Below, piece by piece: positions 11,843 through 28,196 of a DNA stretch of 64,000 bases. Source of the stretch: a virus. Under the pieces are notes generated by a model that did not search any database, was not told the DNA's origin, and saw only the letters and a program-made list of their open reading frames with translations. The stretch lies in IMG/VR virus record IMGVR_UViG_3300021594_000641, positions 124,001 to 188,000 of that record; one strand, given 5' to 3'. The translations under genes and the position numbers were made by a program. The stretch's first letter is position 1. The number at the start of each line of letters is the position of its first letter.

Positions 11843-12929
11843 CTATCTCAACCTCCAGCATAGGTACATCCTTACGAGTACCGTACACCACGAAGTCGCA
11901 GCAGATAGCGCGGTCAGACCTGACAAGCACTCTGATGTTGTTGGCATCTTCAACGTACAGGTTGGGCTGAGGATATTTTCTTGACGTTAAGACAACCGTG
12001 ACTGTGTCCTCATGCACCAAGTCCTTCCAGTACTCAGGAAGAATGATGCAGTCGCTGTCAGTCAGGGTTCCACGGAAGAAGACAGCGTGCTCAGGGCCTT
12101 CCAAGCTGGCGTGGTGCAGCTTCTTGCCTTGGGCTTTCTTCTCTGGAGTCGGATGGTCAATCAAGAAGCTCTTGCTAACAGCGTAGAAGTTGCCGCTAGC
12201 GTCCATGTACGCCAAGGCTGTACCAGAAGAGTTCTGCCACTCTTGGAGGTTCGCGGATTGGGACGCAGCTGCTTTAATTATTAGGCCTTTTGTAGTTGTC
12301 GTTGCTGTATTTATTTGAACCATGGCACCAATCGTCGTGGTGCCTATTCCTAAATAACCGTTAAAGTCAACAACAACTTTGTCAGAACCGTTATTTTGAA
12401 CAGCAAACAAATAACCAGCTGTGCAGTTTGAGCTGGTTGTAACAACAACACTTTTAAATGAGCCTGAGCCGTTAGGAGCCGCGTAGAGCGAGACAGGCGA
12501 GCCGGATTGGCTGTAAAGATTAGGTCCTGACGCAAAATAGTTAGTCGCTTGAACGTAACCAGCGCTTCCAGCAACTATAACCCCAGTGTGCTCTATACTA
12601 ATTTTACCAGAAGAATCACAAGTTATTGTGTTGCTTTGTGCGTTGTCAGCCCTGAACAGCCTTAAAGCTATTCCAGACCTTGTTGTAATTTCACCGCCGT
12701 TGCTTATGTAACCTAAAACCGTACCAGCACTGTTCTGCCACTGCTGCAAATCAGAAGACTGGCTGGTAAACCCTTTTACGATCAAGCCAACAGTAGCAGC
12801 GCTTGTAGCGTCAACTTGCAGCCTAGCGCCAGGGCTTGTACCACCGACGTGAAGGTTGCTGCCTGTCTCGTAAACAACGCTGTTGCCTGCGCCAGTCGTG
12901 CTGGTGAATTTGGCCAGGTAGTTTGTCGT

Positions 12930-12935
<6 letters not shown>
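11832..12935 (-). CDS. Distal (C-terminal) part of the 1449-aa fibre, in the +1 frame
   Basis: The frame encodes SGTTNYLAKF, then TSTTGAGNSVVYETG and VGGTSPGARLQVD, GFTSQSSDLQQWQNSAG, and a conserved phage C-terminal domain (KSFLIDHPTPEKKAQGKKL, SLEGPEHAVFFRG, LPEYWKDLVHEDTVTV, KDVPMLEVEIDG). The start is homologous to [10 protein letters not shown] in the 4506..8402 fibre, where it follows the collagen segment in one frame. Here the collagen frame ends at a TAG (12934..12936) and the homologous sequence continues one base over. No SD or good start exists; the only internal start is a TTG at 12785, inside the homologous domain. I therefore read it as the C-terminus of the upstream fibre, reached by +1 frameshifting, or else separated by an indel. 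Confidence 0.78.
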
Positions 12936-20713
<7,778 letters not shown>

Positions 20714-20732
20714 CTACGCGTCCTCTATGAAA

Positions 20733-20761
20733 ACAACACGGGATTTACCGTCCCGTGTTGT
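20733..20761 (-). terminator. Intrinsic terminator-like hairpin
   Basis: An 11-bp perfect stem (ACAACACGGGA paired with TCCCGTGTTGT) with a 7-nt loop, followed on the minus strand by TTT. It lies between the 102-residue gene and the collagen-like fibre start. The U-tract is short, so read-through or mRNA-end protection is possible. Confidence 0.55.
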
Positions 20762-20784
20762 CTCGGGAACAACGGCTATTTGAT

Positions 20785-21093
20785 TTACAGAATGCCTTTT
20801 TCCTTACCGTAACTTTCTAAAGCATTTTGAACTGCAGCGAGGGCTGTAGCAAAGTCTTCTCTAGAAGATACTTCCGCCCAAAGGTCTGGAATAAATATAT
20901 TCTTACGGCCTTCTGGGTACAGGTCCCACGATCCGTCTTCTTTTCTGAAGCCTGGAACTAGAAAAGCTTCAGCGGCCATAGGACGAGTTATCCCGTCGCC
21001 TTCAAAAACAAGGCGTTCAGTGACCCACTTGTCGTACACTTTGGCTTCTGTAGCGGGTATTTCAATAGGGTTAGTTGCTTCTATATCTGCCAT
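20785..21093 (-). CDS. Hypothetical protein (102 aa), structural candidate
   Basis: 102 residues, mildly acidic: MADIEATNPIEIPATEAKVYD, then RPMAAEAFLVPGFRKEDGSW and NIFIPDLWAEVSSREDFATA. The C-terminal half reads as a helix (ALAAVQNALESYGKEKG). An AAGGAGAAAGCC SD precedes the ATG. It is the last gene before a terminator-like hairpin, downstream of the 1344-residue virion candidate. No family is recognised; context suggests a small virion or assembly protein. Confidence 0.65.
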   Translation of the reverse strand: MADIEATNPIEIPATEAKVYDKWVTERLVFEGDGITRPMAAEAFLVPGFRKEDGSWDLYPEGRKNIFIPDLWAEVSSREDFATALAAVQNALESYGKEKGIL

Positions 21094-21118
21094 GGCTTTC
21101 TCCTTATAAAAAGCTTAA

Positions 21119-21286
21119 TCAAGTGTAACCCAAAGGTTGGTCTGTAGGTAGAGCAACCACAGACTCTAGTTCAAAAGAGTTTACGGTCATAGGATGAACC
21201 CAGGCCACAAAAGTCTGAATCATCTCTTCAGGAAAATTTACTACTTCTTCAACCTTTGAAACATCGCAGCTATAATCTGATAACAT
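21119..21286 (-). CDS. Small acidic hypothetical protein (55 aa)
   Basis: A 55-codon frame starting MLSDYSCDVSKVEEVVNFPE, with AAAGGA seven bases before the ATG. It ends PTDQPLGYT. It fits neatly between the 1344-residue gene and the 102-residue gene, both on the same strand. No family is recognised. It is supported by the SD, the spacing and a composition like its neighbours. Confidence 0.55.
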   Translation of the reverse strand: MLSDYSCDVSKVEEVVNFPEEMIQTFVAWVHPMTVNSFELESVVALPTDQPLGYT

Positions 21287-21302
21287 AACTCATTCCTTTC
21301 TG

Positions 21303-24300
21303 TTAATGAGTGATATTCAAAAGCTCTAATCCCTTGGCAATAGACTTAGTTGTAGAGTCAGCTTTTGGGCTTGCTGCCGCTGCTCTAATCTTTTCAACTG
21401 CGTCTTTAACTGAGTTTGCCTTGTGCATACTAGAAGCAAAAGGAACATACCAATAGTTTTTAGCTTCTTCATCTACTCTAGCGTTGTACGTATCTACTAT
21501 ACTGCTTCTTATTTTTTGAACCAGATCGGCTTTAACTGTCTGAGGCATGACAGAAACTATTCTTTCAATCATCTCAGGAGTTTTATTTTCAAAAGTGTAT
21601 TTGCCGCTCTTATCTTTAAAGCCCAAACCAGCTAAGTCGTTAAACTCGTCAAAAGTTTTTGCCTTAGCCAGGACTGGAGCATTACCAAGGTTATTTATCA
21701 TTTTATTGTCTTCGGCTACTCGGCTATCAAATTTAGCCATAGCCGTTGAAGCCGTCGGGTATTTGTTATTTAGAGCAGTTAGCAAAGTTCCTCTGTTCTG
21801 AGGGTCTAACGTACCTAGCAGAGTAGCTGCTTCAGCGGCGGTTGCTCCTCCAGTCATTACTTTGTCGTATAGAGGTGAGTGCTTAACCTGGTCTATACTG
21901 TACTTTCCGTAATGATTGTCTTTACGCAGTTGGTTAAGGACCCTTTCAGTTGGATTGTCTTCTTCAACGCTACCTGTCAAAAAGCTCATGAATCCTTTTG
22001 GAGTTATCAAGTCTGAAGGAGACTGACCTGAGCTAAAGTAGTTATAGCCAGCCAGGCCCAGCGCGCCCAAGCCGCCAGCTAGACCTAGGCTAGGCAACCA
22101 GTCTCCTCCGTAGCCTGTGACCAAGCTTATAGCGCCTAAAGCGGCTAAGCCCAATCCGCCATACATAAACACTTTTTCTGTAGTGGACATGTTTGAATAA
22201 ATGTTCTTAGTCATGTCCTTGGCGTATGGAGAATCTGCTCCAACTATTTTGTCTACTTCGGAAGAAACTTTGGTAGCTACTTGAGTTTTAACTTCAGGAG
22301 TGTTTATAAGGTTAGAGACAGCTCCGACAGCCTTTTGAGAATCTGTAAAAAATTGAGGGTCTATGGGCTGGCCTGACTGGAACAGGTTAGTAGCAGCAGC
22401 TACACCAGACCAGGTAGTTATGTCTTTGACATAGCCTTCAGCTTGTTTGATCGCTTGTTTTTCTTCCGCAGTTACTGTGTCCGGAGCTGTAGACATCTTT
22501 TGTCGTATGCCCGCTAGGTTTGCGGCGGAGTCTAGTAAATGTTGTTGTTTAGGAGCTATGTCGACTTTATATGAATGGTTAAGGTAGTCAGTAACAAAAG
22601 GAAGACCGTTTTTTCTAAAATCTGCATTAGCTTCATCGTACAGTTTTGTTACTCTATCCCTTTCTGACATGTTGCTTGATTGGTCAGACCTAGACGCAAA
22701 ATCGGAATATTGCTTATTAGCGTCAGCAAACCTTGAAGCCGAGTCTTTAAAACTTTTGAATCTCTCAGGAGTGCTTCCATATTGTTGAGATATGTGAGTA
22801 GAAAGAACAGCCTGATTACTTGCTATCTCTGACTTCACTTGATTTGCTTCAAGCGTGTTAGGCTGAAGGTATGAAAGCCTTTCTGACAAATTTTGAATGT
22901 TAGTTTCTGTTTGAGCTATTTCAGGCGACACGACTAGAGCGTCAGCCACTCCTACGGAAACTAATGGAGCTATATTAGAAATTCCTGGGAATTTTGTTCT
23001 CAGACTCTCAGGAGTAACCACTTCATTGCTGGAGAAACCCCTGCTCTGCTCGTCGGCTATTTGAGCGGATGCTCTTTGCTTTTCTTCTAGAGAAGGAGGA
23101 ACAACTTCTGGTCCGGACAAGTAATTAGAAACAGGCTGGAAAAATGGAATAGTGCTGGCAGCTATAGTCGTTGCGCCTTGAATAAGGTTAGGTCCTTGGA
23201 TTGCTTTTTCAGCAATGAAGGGTTTATTAGCGACGTTCTGTATTGCTCTAGTTAATATGCTAGCAGGGTCTGGATGGGTCGTTCCTAAGGGAATAGGCCC
23301 TACAAAAGAAGCCCTGTCTGATTCTAGTATTCTTTGCATTTCATCTCGTACTGCGGCTCCCTCGTTTCTTACTATGGCACCAGGGTCTTTTAGAACCCCT
23401 GTAGAAGCATAAGGATTTTTAGCCCTAACTTGTTTAATAGCGTCAGCTATTTGCTTATACCCTTGTCTCATAAACATAGGTAAAGGGCCGTAGCCGCCAG
23501 ACAGCTCACCCGCTTGAGCTGCTTGTTCTGGAGAAGCGCCAGCAAGGCCTGCGGCTATTTGAACAGGCGCGTTAAACAGAGGAGATAATCTGTAATTGTA
23601 ATCAAATATACCTTTTGACAAATTTCCGGCTACGGCTCCAGCTGTTTGTATGGGTTTTGGGATGCCCGCTGCAATTCTGGCTAAATTTGCTGAGTTAGTA
23701 GCGCCTCCTCTTTCTAAAGCCGTTCTAGCTGAGTTAAAAGCTTCAGACCAGGAAGGAACTTGCCTAGCCGAAACTGCTTGTTGGGCTTTTGAAGCAGAAG
23801 GGCCAAACAAACGAGAAAGGAAATTTTCAGTTAAAGTATTAGCGCCTGTAGCCGCCTGTTCTGCAGCCGCTCCCAGCCTTGGAGCTAAGTACCTATACGT
23901 TGCTGGAACAGTCGCCGTAGCAGACCTTATTGCAGGCATAATCGGCCTTAAAAATGGAAAAGCCATAGCAGCAACGTTAGGGGCTAAGCGAGCATAGTTG
24001 CCTAAATACGAATTATTTTCATTAACCCCTCCAGATAAAACATCAAGAGCCTGTCTGGCTATTTCAAGTTTTTTTTGGCTATCTCCTGTTCTTAAAAATT
24101 TTTCTCTGCCTAAAATATCGTTTTCGTCTATTTGCTTTGATAACTCGTAGATAGATTTAAAATGGTTTCTTGCGGCTTCTTGCTGCTCAGGTGTTCCGAC
24201 TTTTCCAGAAGCAAGCTCAAATAAGTGCCCTGCGTTTCTATCGTATTTTAAATTATCTGCGTAAAACTTTTCTAAAGCAGGCCCTTCCAGCTCTCGACCT

Positions 24301-25337
24301 TCTGCGTCTGTTGGCAAAGCCTTTCCAGTTAAGTTGGCAGTTCTAGCCCAGTCTTTCTCTATCTGTTCGTTTGTGAATGGTTTAAAATTGTATTGGTTTA
24401 CAAGATAAGGACTGCGCATATCCTCGGGTAAAACTGGAACAGCTTTGCTAATCAAGTCTAGTCTTTCAAGATTTTGAGGAGATAGCTGTGCCGCTCTAGA
24501 ACTAAATTCAGGGAAGATAGCTTTTCTAACGTCTGGCTTGCCTAAAGCGCCATAACGCCAATCGACATTAGTTTCAGGTTGAGGTTTACCAGAAAAAATA
24601 CTTCTATCAAACCAAGAAGGGTCTATGCTCTGCATCTGCCTTTTTTGAACGCTTCCTGGAATAGCCGGCTGTAAAACTTTTAGTTTTGGACCAATCCCAA
24701 AAAATCTTCTGCCTCGGTCTAAGGCTTCTTCAGGCAACTTTATGTCCGTAGCGCCTTGAGCTTTTAGCTGTAAGTTTCTTGTTTCTTTATCCCTAGCCAA
24801 CTGCTCTTCTTGAAGCTTTTTAAAAGCAGCGTCTTCTTTTGCAATTCTAGTTTCTACATGCGGCTCAGTTAAACTTTTAGGAATAACTTCTCCAGCGCTC
24901 TTACTAATATAAGAAGCTATAGCTTCTAACTTATTTAAAGAACCAGTTTTTTTAATTCTGTTAAAGCTGCTGACTAAGTTGTCTTCAGCCTTTTTAGTTG
25001 AAATGATCTTGGCTATGGCGTTAGCGCCATAACCCTGAGGTTGTACTATAGGACCAACAGCCGGGGCTACTGGAACAGCCGGTTGACCTGTGGCTGGGCC
25101 AGCTGCTCCTCCGGTGGCGCTTACATTAGGTTTAGGCAGAGCTTTGTTGTTGAAGTTAGTTAGAGCTTCTTTGACTATGGAATCGATAAGGTAGTTATCT
25201 ACAAACTCATAAGCTCGCTTTTCTTTTTTCTTTTCAGGAAGGCTTTTTATGTCCTTAGTGTGCTTAGCCCACCTTTTAGCCATTTCTGGATGGTTAGCAA
25301 ACATCCACCTTTGTTGAGCTTTGGACTGAAAAGGCAT
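21303..25337 (-). CDS. Very large virion-protein candidate (1344 aa)
   Basis: Begins MPFQSKAQQRWMFANHPEMA, an N-terminal motif shared by many phage proteins of unknown role. Then Ala/Pro-rich and helical stretches (~180-700), a predicted coiled region around NLSERLSYLQPNTLEANQVK (~840), and a Gly/Ala/Leu-rich hydrophobic stretch (~1049-1102: YGGLGLAALGAISLVTG, then LGLAGGLGALGLAGYNYF) that reads as one or two membrane-spanning segments. The size, a hydrophobic segment near the C-terminus and a place between structural genes fit an ejected internal virion protein or a tape-measure-like protein. No catalytic motif is seen. The start is 3 bases after the upstream HNH stop. Confidence 0.6.
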   Translation of the reverse strand: MPFQSKAQQRWMFANHPEMAKRWAKHTKDIKSLPEKKKEKRAYEFVDNYLIDSIVKEALTNFNNKALPKPNVSATGGAAGPATGQPAVPVAPAVGPIVQPQGYGANAIAKIISTKKAEDNLVSSFNRIKKTGSLNKLEAIASYISKSAGEVIPKSLTEPHVETRIAKEDAAFKKLQEEQLARDKETRNLQLKAQGATDIKLPEEALDRGRRFFGIGPKLKVLQPAIPGSVQKRQMQSIDPSWFDRSIFSGKPQPETNVDWRYGALGKPDVRKAIFPEFSSRAAQLSPQNLERLDLISKAVPVLPEDMRSPYLVNQYNFKPFTNEQIEKDWARTANLTGKALPTDAEGRELEGPALEKFYADNLKYDRNAGHLFELASGKVGTPEQQEAARNHFKSIYELSKQIDENDILGREKFLRTGDSQKKLEIARQALDVLSGGVNENNSYLGNYARLAPNVAAMAFPFLRPIMPAIRSATATVPATYRYLAPRLGAAAEQAATGANTLTENFLSRLFGPSASKAQQAVSARQVPSWSEAFNSARTALERGGATNSANLARIAAGIPKPIQTAGAVAGNLSKGIFDYNYRLSPLFNAPVQIAAGLAGASPEQAAQAGELSGGYGPLPMFMRQGYKQIADAIKQVRAKNPYASTGVLKDPGAIVRNEGAAVRDEMQRILESDRASFVGPIPLGTTHPDPASILTRAIQNVANKPFIAEKAIQGPNLIQGATTIAASTIPFFQPVSNYLSGPEVVPPSLEEKQRASAQIADEQSRGFSSNEVVTPESLRTKFPGISNIAPLVSVGVADALVVSPEIAQTETNIQNLSERLSYLQPNTLEANQVKSEIASNQAVLSTHISQQYGSTPERFKSFKDSASRFADANKQYSDFASRSDQSSNMSERDRVTKLYDEANADFRKNGLPFVTDYLNHSYKVDIAPKQQHLLDSAANLAGIRQKMSTAPDTVTAEEKQAIKQAEGYVKDITTWSGVAAATNLFQSGQPIDPQFFTDSQKAVGAVSNLINTPEVKTQVATKVSSEVDKIVGADSPYAKDMTKNIYSNMSTTEKVFMYGGLGLAALGAISLVTGYGGDWLPSLGLAGGLGALGLAGYNYFSSGQSPSDLITPKGFMSFLTGSVEEDNPTERVLNQLRKDNHYGKYSIDQVKHSPLYDKVMTGGATAAEAATLLGTLDPQNRGTLLTALNNKYPTASTAMAKFDSRVAEDNKMINNLGNAPVLAKAKTFDEFNDLAGLGFKDKSGKYTFENKTPEMIERIVSVMPQTVKADLVQKIRSSIVDTYNARVDEEAKNYWYVPFASSMHKANSVKDAVEKIRAAAASPKADSTTKSIAKGLELLNITH

Positions 25338-25340
25338 GGC

Positions 25341-25685
25341 TTAATCCTGCTTAGCTGATGTTTTTTTAGCATTTTCTCTCAGCTTGTTGAAATAATCAAT
25401 AGTATCATCGATATCTGAGTTAACTGTTTGCCAGTTCCATAGATGGCCAAAAACAAAATGGCAGTTCCTTCCAGGATATCGGCAAAGGGCAATTAGATTA
25501 CTTTCGTCAAGCTCCATGTCAGGATGTTCGTGAAAAGGGCGCTTGTGGTGTGCGACAAGCTTTTTGTCTATGCCGCACACCGCGCAAGTCTTACCGTAAA
25601 GAAACTTTTTGCTGAGAGCCTGCCACTTGCCACTTCTAGGTTTCCCTAGAGTAAAGAAAGAAACTAGCTTAGCTATAAACTGCAT
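25341..25685 (-). CDS. Small HNH nuclease-like protein
   Basis: 114 residues: C34-AV-C37, VAHHKRPFHEHPD (HH at 46-47), ESNLIALCRYPGRN and CHFVFGHLWNW. This is the zinc-bound beta-beta-alpha HNH fold with CxxC and C/H ligands. Small free-standing HNH proteins often sit near portal and terminase genes and assist DNA packaging in HK97-like phages; here the portal is about 5 kb upstream. A homing endonuclease or defence nuclease is the alternative. Spacing to neighbours is tight. Confidence 0.78.
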   Translation of the reverse strand: MQFIAKLVSFFTLGKPRSGKWQALSKKFLYGKTCAVCGIDKKLVAHHKRPFHEHPDMELDESNLIALCRYPGRNCHFVFGHLWNWQTVNSDIDDTIDYFNKLRENAKKTSAKQD

Positions 25686-25705
25686 AGCTACTTATTCCAA
25701 AACAA

Positions 25706-25990
25706 CTACCTGGTCAAAGACACAACCATCTCAAGGTCGTACTCTATTTCATACTCAGCAAATATCTTCATGTTTACCTTTATGGCCTTGTCTGACCTGC
25801 TAGGTAAAACATCGACGTAGAGGAAATCAGTTTCTTCAAGGGCAGCTCTTATGGCCTTCTTTACTAAATGAAAAGCTTTCTTGTAGCTAAGCTTGTTAAA
25901 TCCTGGAAGACACATGGCAGAGTTAACCCTGTCCATGATCACGTTAAAAGCCTTCTGGACTATCAACCCTTGATCTGAATTAACTTCCAT
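25706..25990 (-). CDS. Hypothetical protein (94 aa)
   Basis: The start is set at MEVNSDQGLIVQKAFNVIMD because it lies just after the upstream stop; the longer frame would overlap that gene by more than 100 bases. A helical N-terminal half (HLVKKAIRAALEET) is followed by a beta-rich end (KAIKVNMKIFAEYEIEYDLE). No family is recognised. It is part of the compact run between the promoter at 26447 and the large virion gene, so it may be a tail-completion or connector-type protein, but nothing in the sequence proves this. Confidence 0.6.
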   Translation of the reverse strand: MEVNSDQGLIVQKAFNVIMDRVNSAMCLPGFNKLSYKKAFHLVKKAIRAALEETDFLYVDVLPSRSDKAIKVNMKIFAEYEIEYDLEMVVSLTR

Positions 25991-25997
25991 GGCTGCT

Positions 25998-26387
25998 TTA
26001 CCCCGTGATTGGAATAGAAGTATCCACCTGTCTAAAAACAATAGGACCTCCTTGTCTAGAAGGAGCATTAATCTCAATAGAACTGGTCTTATCTTTATTA
26101 ACAGTACTCTGATCAACAAACACTACCCTCGTATAATCAGCGAACTGCAAAGCCAAGCCCTTGTCCAAATAAGTAAAAGTAGCTGGAGGGTTTTCCAAAA
26201 GCTTACTTTTTATAAAATGGACAAAAGCCTCTACCTCCTGTTTTAGCTTCTTACTGGTCGGAGTTTCTTTTTTATCTTCCTTTGACTCCAAGTACTTTTT
26301 CAGCATCAAGTCAAAAAAATCAGGGTCTTCGTTCGTATACACTTTGAAGCCGGCGTTCTTGTATGCTTCAAGTTCTTTCTTTTCCAC
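25998..26387 (-). CDS. Hypothetical protein (129 aa)
   Basis: Starts at a GTG with AAGGTGG upstream. The N-terminal half is charged and helical (MEKKELEAYKNAGFKVYTNE, LMLKKYLESKEDKKE). The C-terminal half is beta-rich (TFTYLDKGLALQFADYTRVVF). It is the first gene behind the sigma70-like promoter at 26447..26474. No family is recognised. Confidence 0.6.
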   Translation of the reverse strand: MEKKELEAYKNAGFKVYTNEDPDFFDLMLKKYLESKEDKKETPTSKKLKQEVEAFVHFIKSKLLENPPATFTYLDKGLALQFADYTRVVFVDQSTVNKDKTSSIEINAPSRQGGPIVFRQVDTSIPITG

Positions 26388-26446
26388 AACCCACCTTACT
26401 TTCTTTTCTAGTGTCTATACGCACTGACCCTGCGCGGTACCTCTTC

Positions 26447-26474
26447 AGTATATACGCGAACGACCAAATGTCTA
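26447..26474 (-). promoter_or_regulatory. Sigma70-like promoter
   Basis: Minus strand: -35 TAGACA (5 of 6), 16-bp spacer, -10 TATACT (5 of 6). It sits about 60 bases above the 129-residue gene in a 105-bp intergenic gap and would serve the genes at 26387 and below, including the fibres. It is based on consensus matching only. Confidence 0.5.
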
Positions 26475-26492
26475 AGAGAATGATTTTTGCTT

Positions 26493-27560
26493 TTACTTGC
26501 TAAGCTGGGCGTCTATGACTTCGGCCCATAAAGCTGAGAATTGTTTACGCCTGGCCTCAAGTCCTACAGAAGTTGAAGCTCGCATCTTGTTCAAAATGCT
26601 TTTGTTATTAAAAACAAAACTTAATGTTTTACGTATGGAACTGTCGCTGTGAAGAGCGTAGCTTACTCCCAGGTCTGTACTGCTCGACCCACATTCCAAA
26701 AGAAATCCATTAATGGAATTGCTGACTATTTCGTTCATTGGAGGAAAGTCGTAACAAACTACCGGTGTTCCCATAGTTAATGATTCTAAAACAACTGAAC
26801 CAAAGCTTTCTATCTGGCCTGGGTATACAGTTATATCGTGTTCTCCATATATAAGCGGGGTTTCAAACCAGCCAGTAGGATCATCTATAGCGATTATAGA
26901 ACTGCCGTTTTCTTTGGCTACCGTTAAGGCTTTTAATTGATTTTTTGAAAGCTTTGCAACTTTATTGCTAAACAAAAAAGTTATTTTGATTCCTGGGTTA
27001 TCGTCCAGTACAGCTATTAAAGTTTCATACAGCTTTGTGACATCTACTCTTTTGATTTGAAAACCAGGACAAGCTACTAGCACCTTTAAAGGCTCAGAGT
27101 CGGTTCTGTCTATTTGAGAAAACGCCCAGTTGCAGTCCCAAGGAATATGCACAACGTTTTTAAGCCTCCAGTAGGACTGGAAGTATTTAGCCTGTTGAGC
27201 AGAAGGAGTTACTACAGTAGTGCCTTGTTTAAGAGAAGAAACTATATCCGCGTCTACGCTATCCCACGTTGCTACACAGGTTACTGGCGTTCCTCTTTTC
27301 TTTATGGCTTTTATTTCTTGTGCGTCTGAGTAACTAAAAAATATCAGCCTGTCTACAGAAGCGCTCCAGGTTTCAAAGCTTACTTGCTTTGAACTTTTGA
27401 CAAACTCGTCCCAGTAGTCATGCAGAGCTATTCTTGTTGTAGGCTCTAGCCTATTATATATAGTGACATCATAACCTAAATTTTCCAACACTTCAGCTGT
27501 TTTTAAAGCCGCGTAAGTGAAGTCATGCCTCGCGTAATTTAGCGATATGCCTACTTTCAT
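26493..27560 (-). CDS. Glycosyltransferase, GT4/GT-B type
   Basis: 355 residues. An N-terminal MKVGISLNYARHDFTYAALK reads as a GT-B acceptor domain. The C-terminal donor domain begins LKVLVACPGFQIKRVDVTKL and carries the E-x7-E motif ESFGSVVLE (~250-258), then SLTMGTPVVCYDFPPMNEIV. It is probably a retaining enzyme using an NDP-sugar. It is the last of three consecutive glycosyltransferase genes (26493..28961), each separated by only a few bases, so the three likely act in one pathway. The acceptor is unknown. Confidence 0.85.
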   Translation of the reverse strand: MKVGISLNYARHDFTYAALKTAEVLENLGYDVTIYNRLEPTTRIALHDYWDEFVKSSKQVSFETWSASVDRLIFFSYSDAQEIKAIKKRGTPVTCVATWDSVDADIVSSLKQGTTVVTPSAQQAKYFQSYWRLKNVVHIPWDCNWAFSQIDRTDSEPLKVLVACPGFQIKRVDVTKLYETLIAVLDDNPGIKITFLFSNKVAKLSKNQLKALTVAKENGSSIIAIDDPTGWFETPLIYGEHDITVYPGQIESFGSVVLESLTMGTPVVCYDFPPMNEIVSNSINGFLLECGSSSTDLGVSYALHSDSSIRKTLSFVFNNKSILNKMRASTSVGLEARRKQFSALWAEVIDAQLSK

Positions 27561-27574
27561 TTACGTGGCCTCTA

Positions 27575-28195
27575 TCAGTTGTGAACATACAGATATCCGT
27601 CTACTTTCGATATTTTACCTTTAACAGCCAAGAACAGTTTTTTTATAAAAAACCAGTCTGCTGCGAAAGAGTAGTCTGTCCAGTTTACCAGTTTTACTAC
27701 TTCAGTAGAAGCCATCCAGCAACCTACGTCTACTTTTCCTCTAGCCATTTCTGTATTAAGTGGCTGCCAAAGTTTATGACTGTGTATCATGTTGCATATG
27801 CACATTTTGGTAGAGTCTTTTTGCATTTTATATAACATGTTTTCAAAATAATTAGGAGTATACCAACAGTCTCCATTAGTAGTACATAAGTGAGTACAGC
27901 CAAGACTGGCTAAATAGGAGAACCCAGGATAACGCATGTCGTGGCCAAATTTATTTTGTCTTTCTCTGGTTTCTATAAAAATAAATCTATCGTCTTTTCC
28001 TACTAAAACATTAACTGCCGCTTTTACTTCGGGAGTTGCGGGTCCGTCGTGAGATATGGCTATTTTAAAATTTTTCCACGTTTGAGCTTTTAAGCTAGCT
28101 AGCAAAGATTGAAGAGGTTCTATTTGATTGTATGTTACGACAACCATACCTACTAAAGGATTGTCGTTAATACTTTTAAGTTTCCAAAAACGCAT
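27575..28195 (-). CDS. Glycosyltransferase family 2-like (GT-A)
   Basis: 206 residues: VGMVVVTYNQIEPLQSLLAS (15-34) is the GT2 nucleotide-binding start, and AISHDGPATPEV follows. THLCTTNGDCWYTP (~101-114) occupies the DxD position. It ends FAADWFFIKKLFLAVKGKIS. Short for GT2 (usually 240 or more), but the catalytic half is complete. The start is one base after the upstream GT2 stop. It lies between a GT2 and a GT4 gene. Confidence 0.82.
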   Translation of the reverse strand: MRFWKLKSINDNPLVGMVVVTYNQIEPLQSLLASLKAQTWKNFKIAISHDGPATPEVKAAVNVLVGKDDRFIFIETRERQNKFGHDMRYPGFSYLASLGCTHLCTTNGDCWYTPNYFENMLYKMQKDSTKMCICNMIHSHKLWQPLNTEMARGKVDVGCWMASTEVVKLVNWTDYSFAADWFFIKKLFLAVKGKISKVDGYLYVHN

Positions 28196-28196
28196 T

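Noticed and set aside
11832-12785. Independent gene from a TTG at 12785
   Set aside because: The start would cut a domain that is homologous to an in-frame part of another fibre; no SD. Treated as the distal fibre frame.
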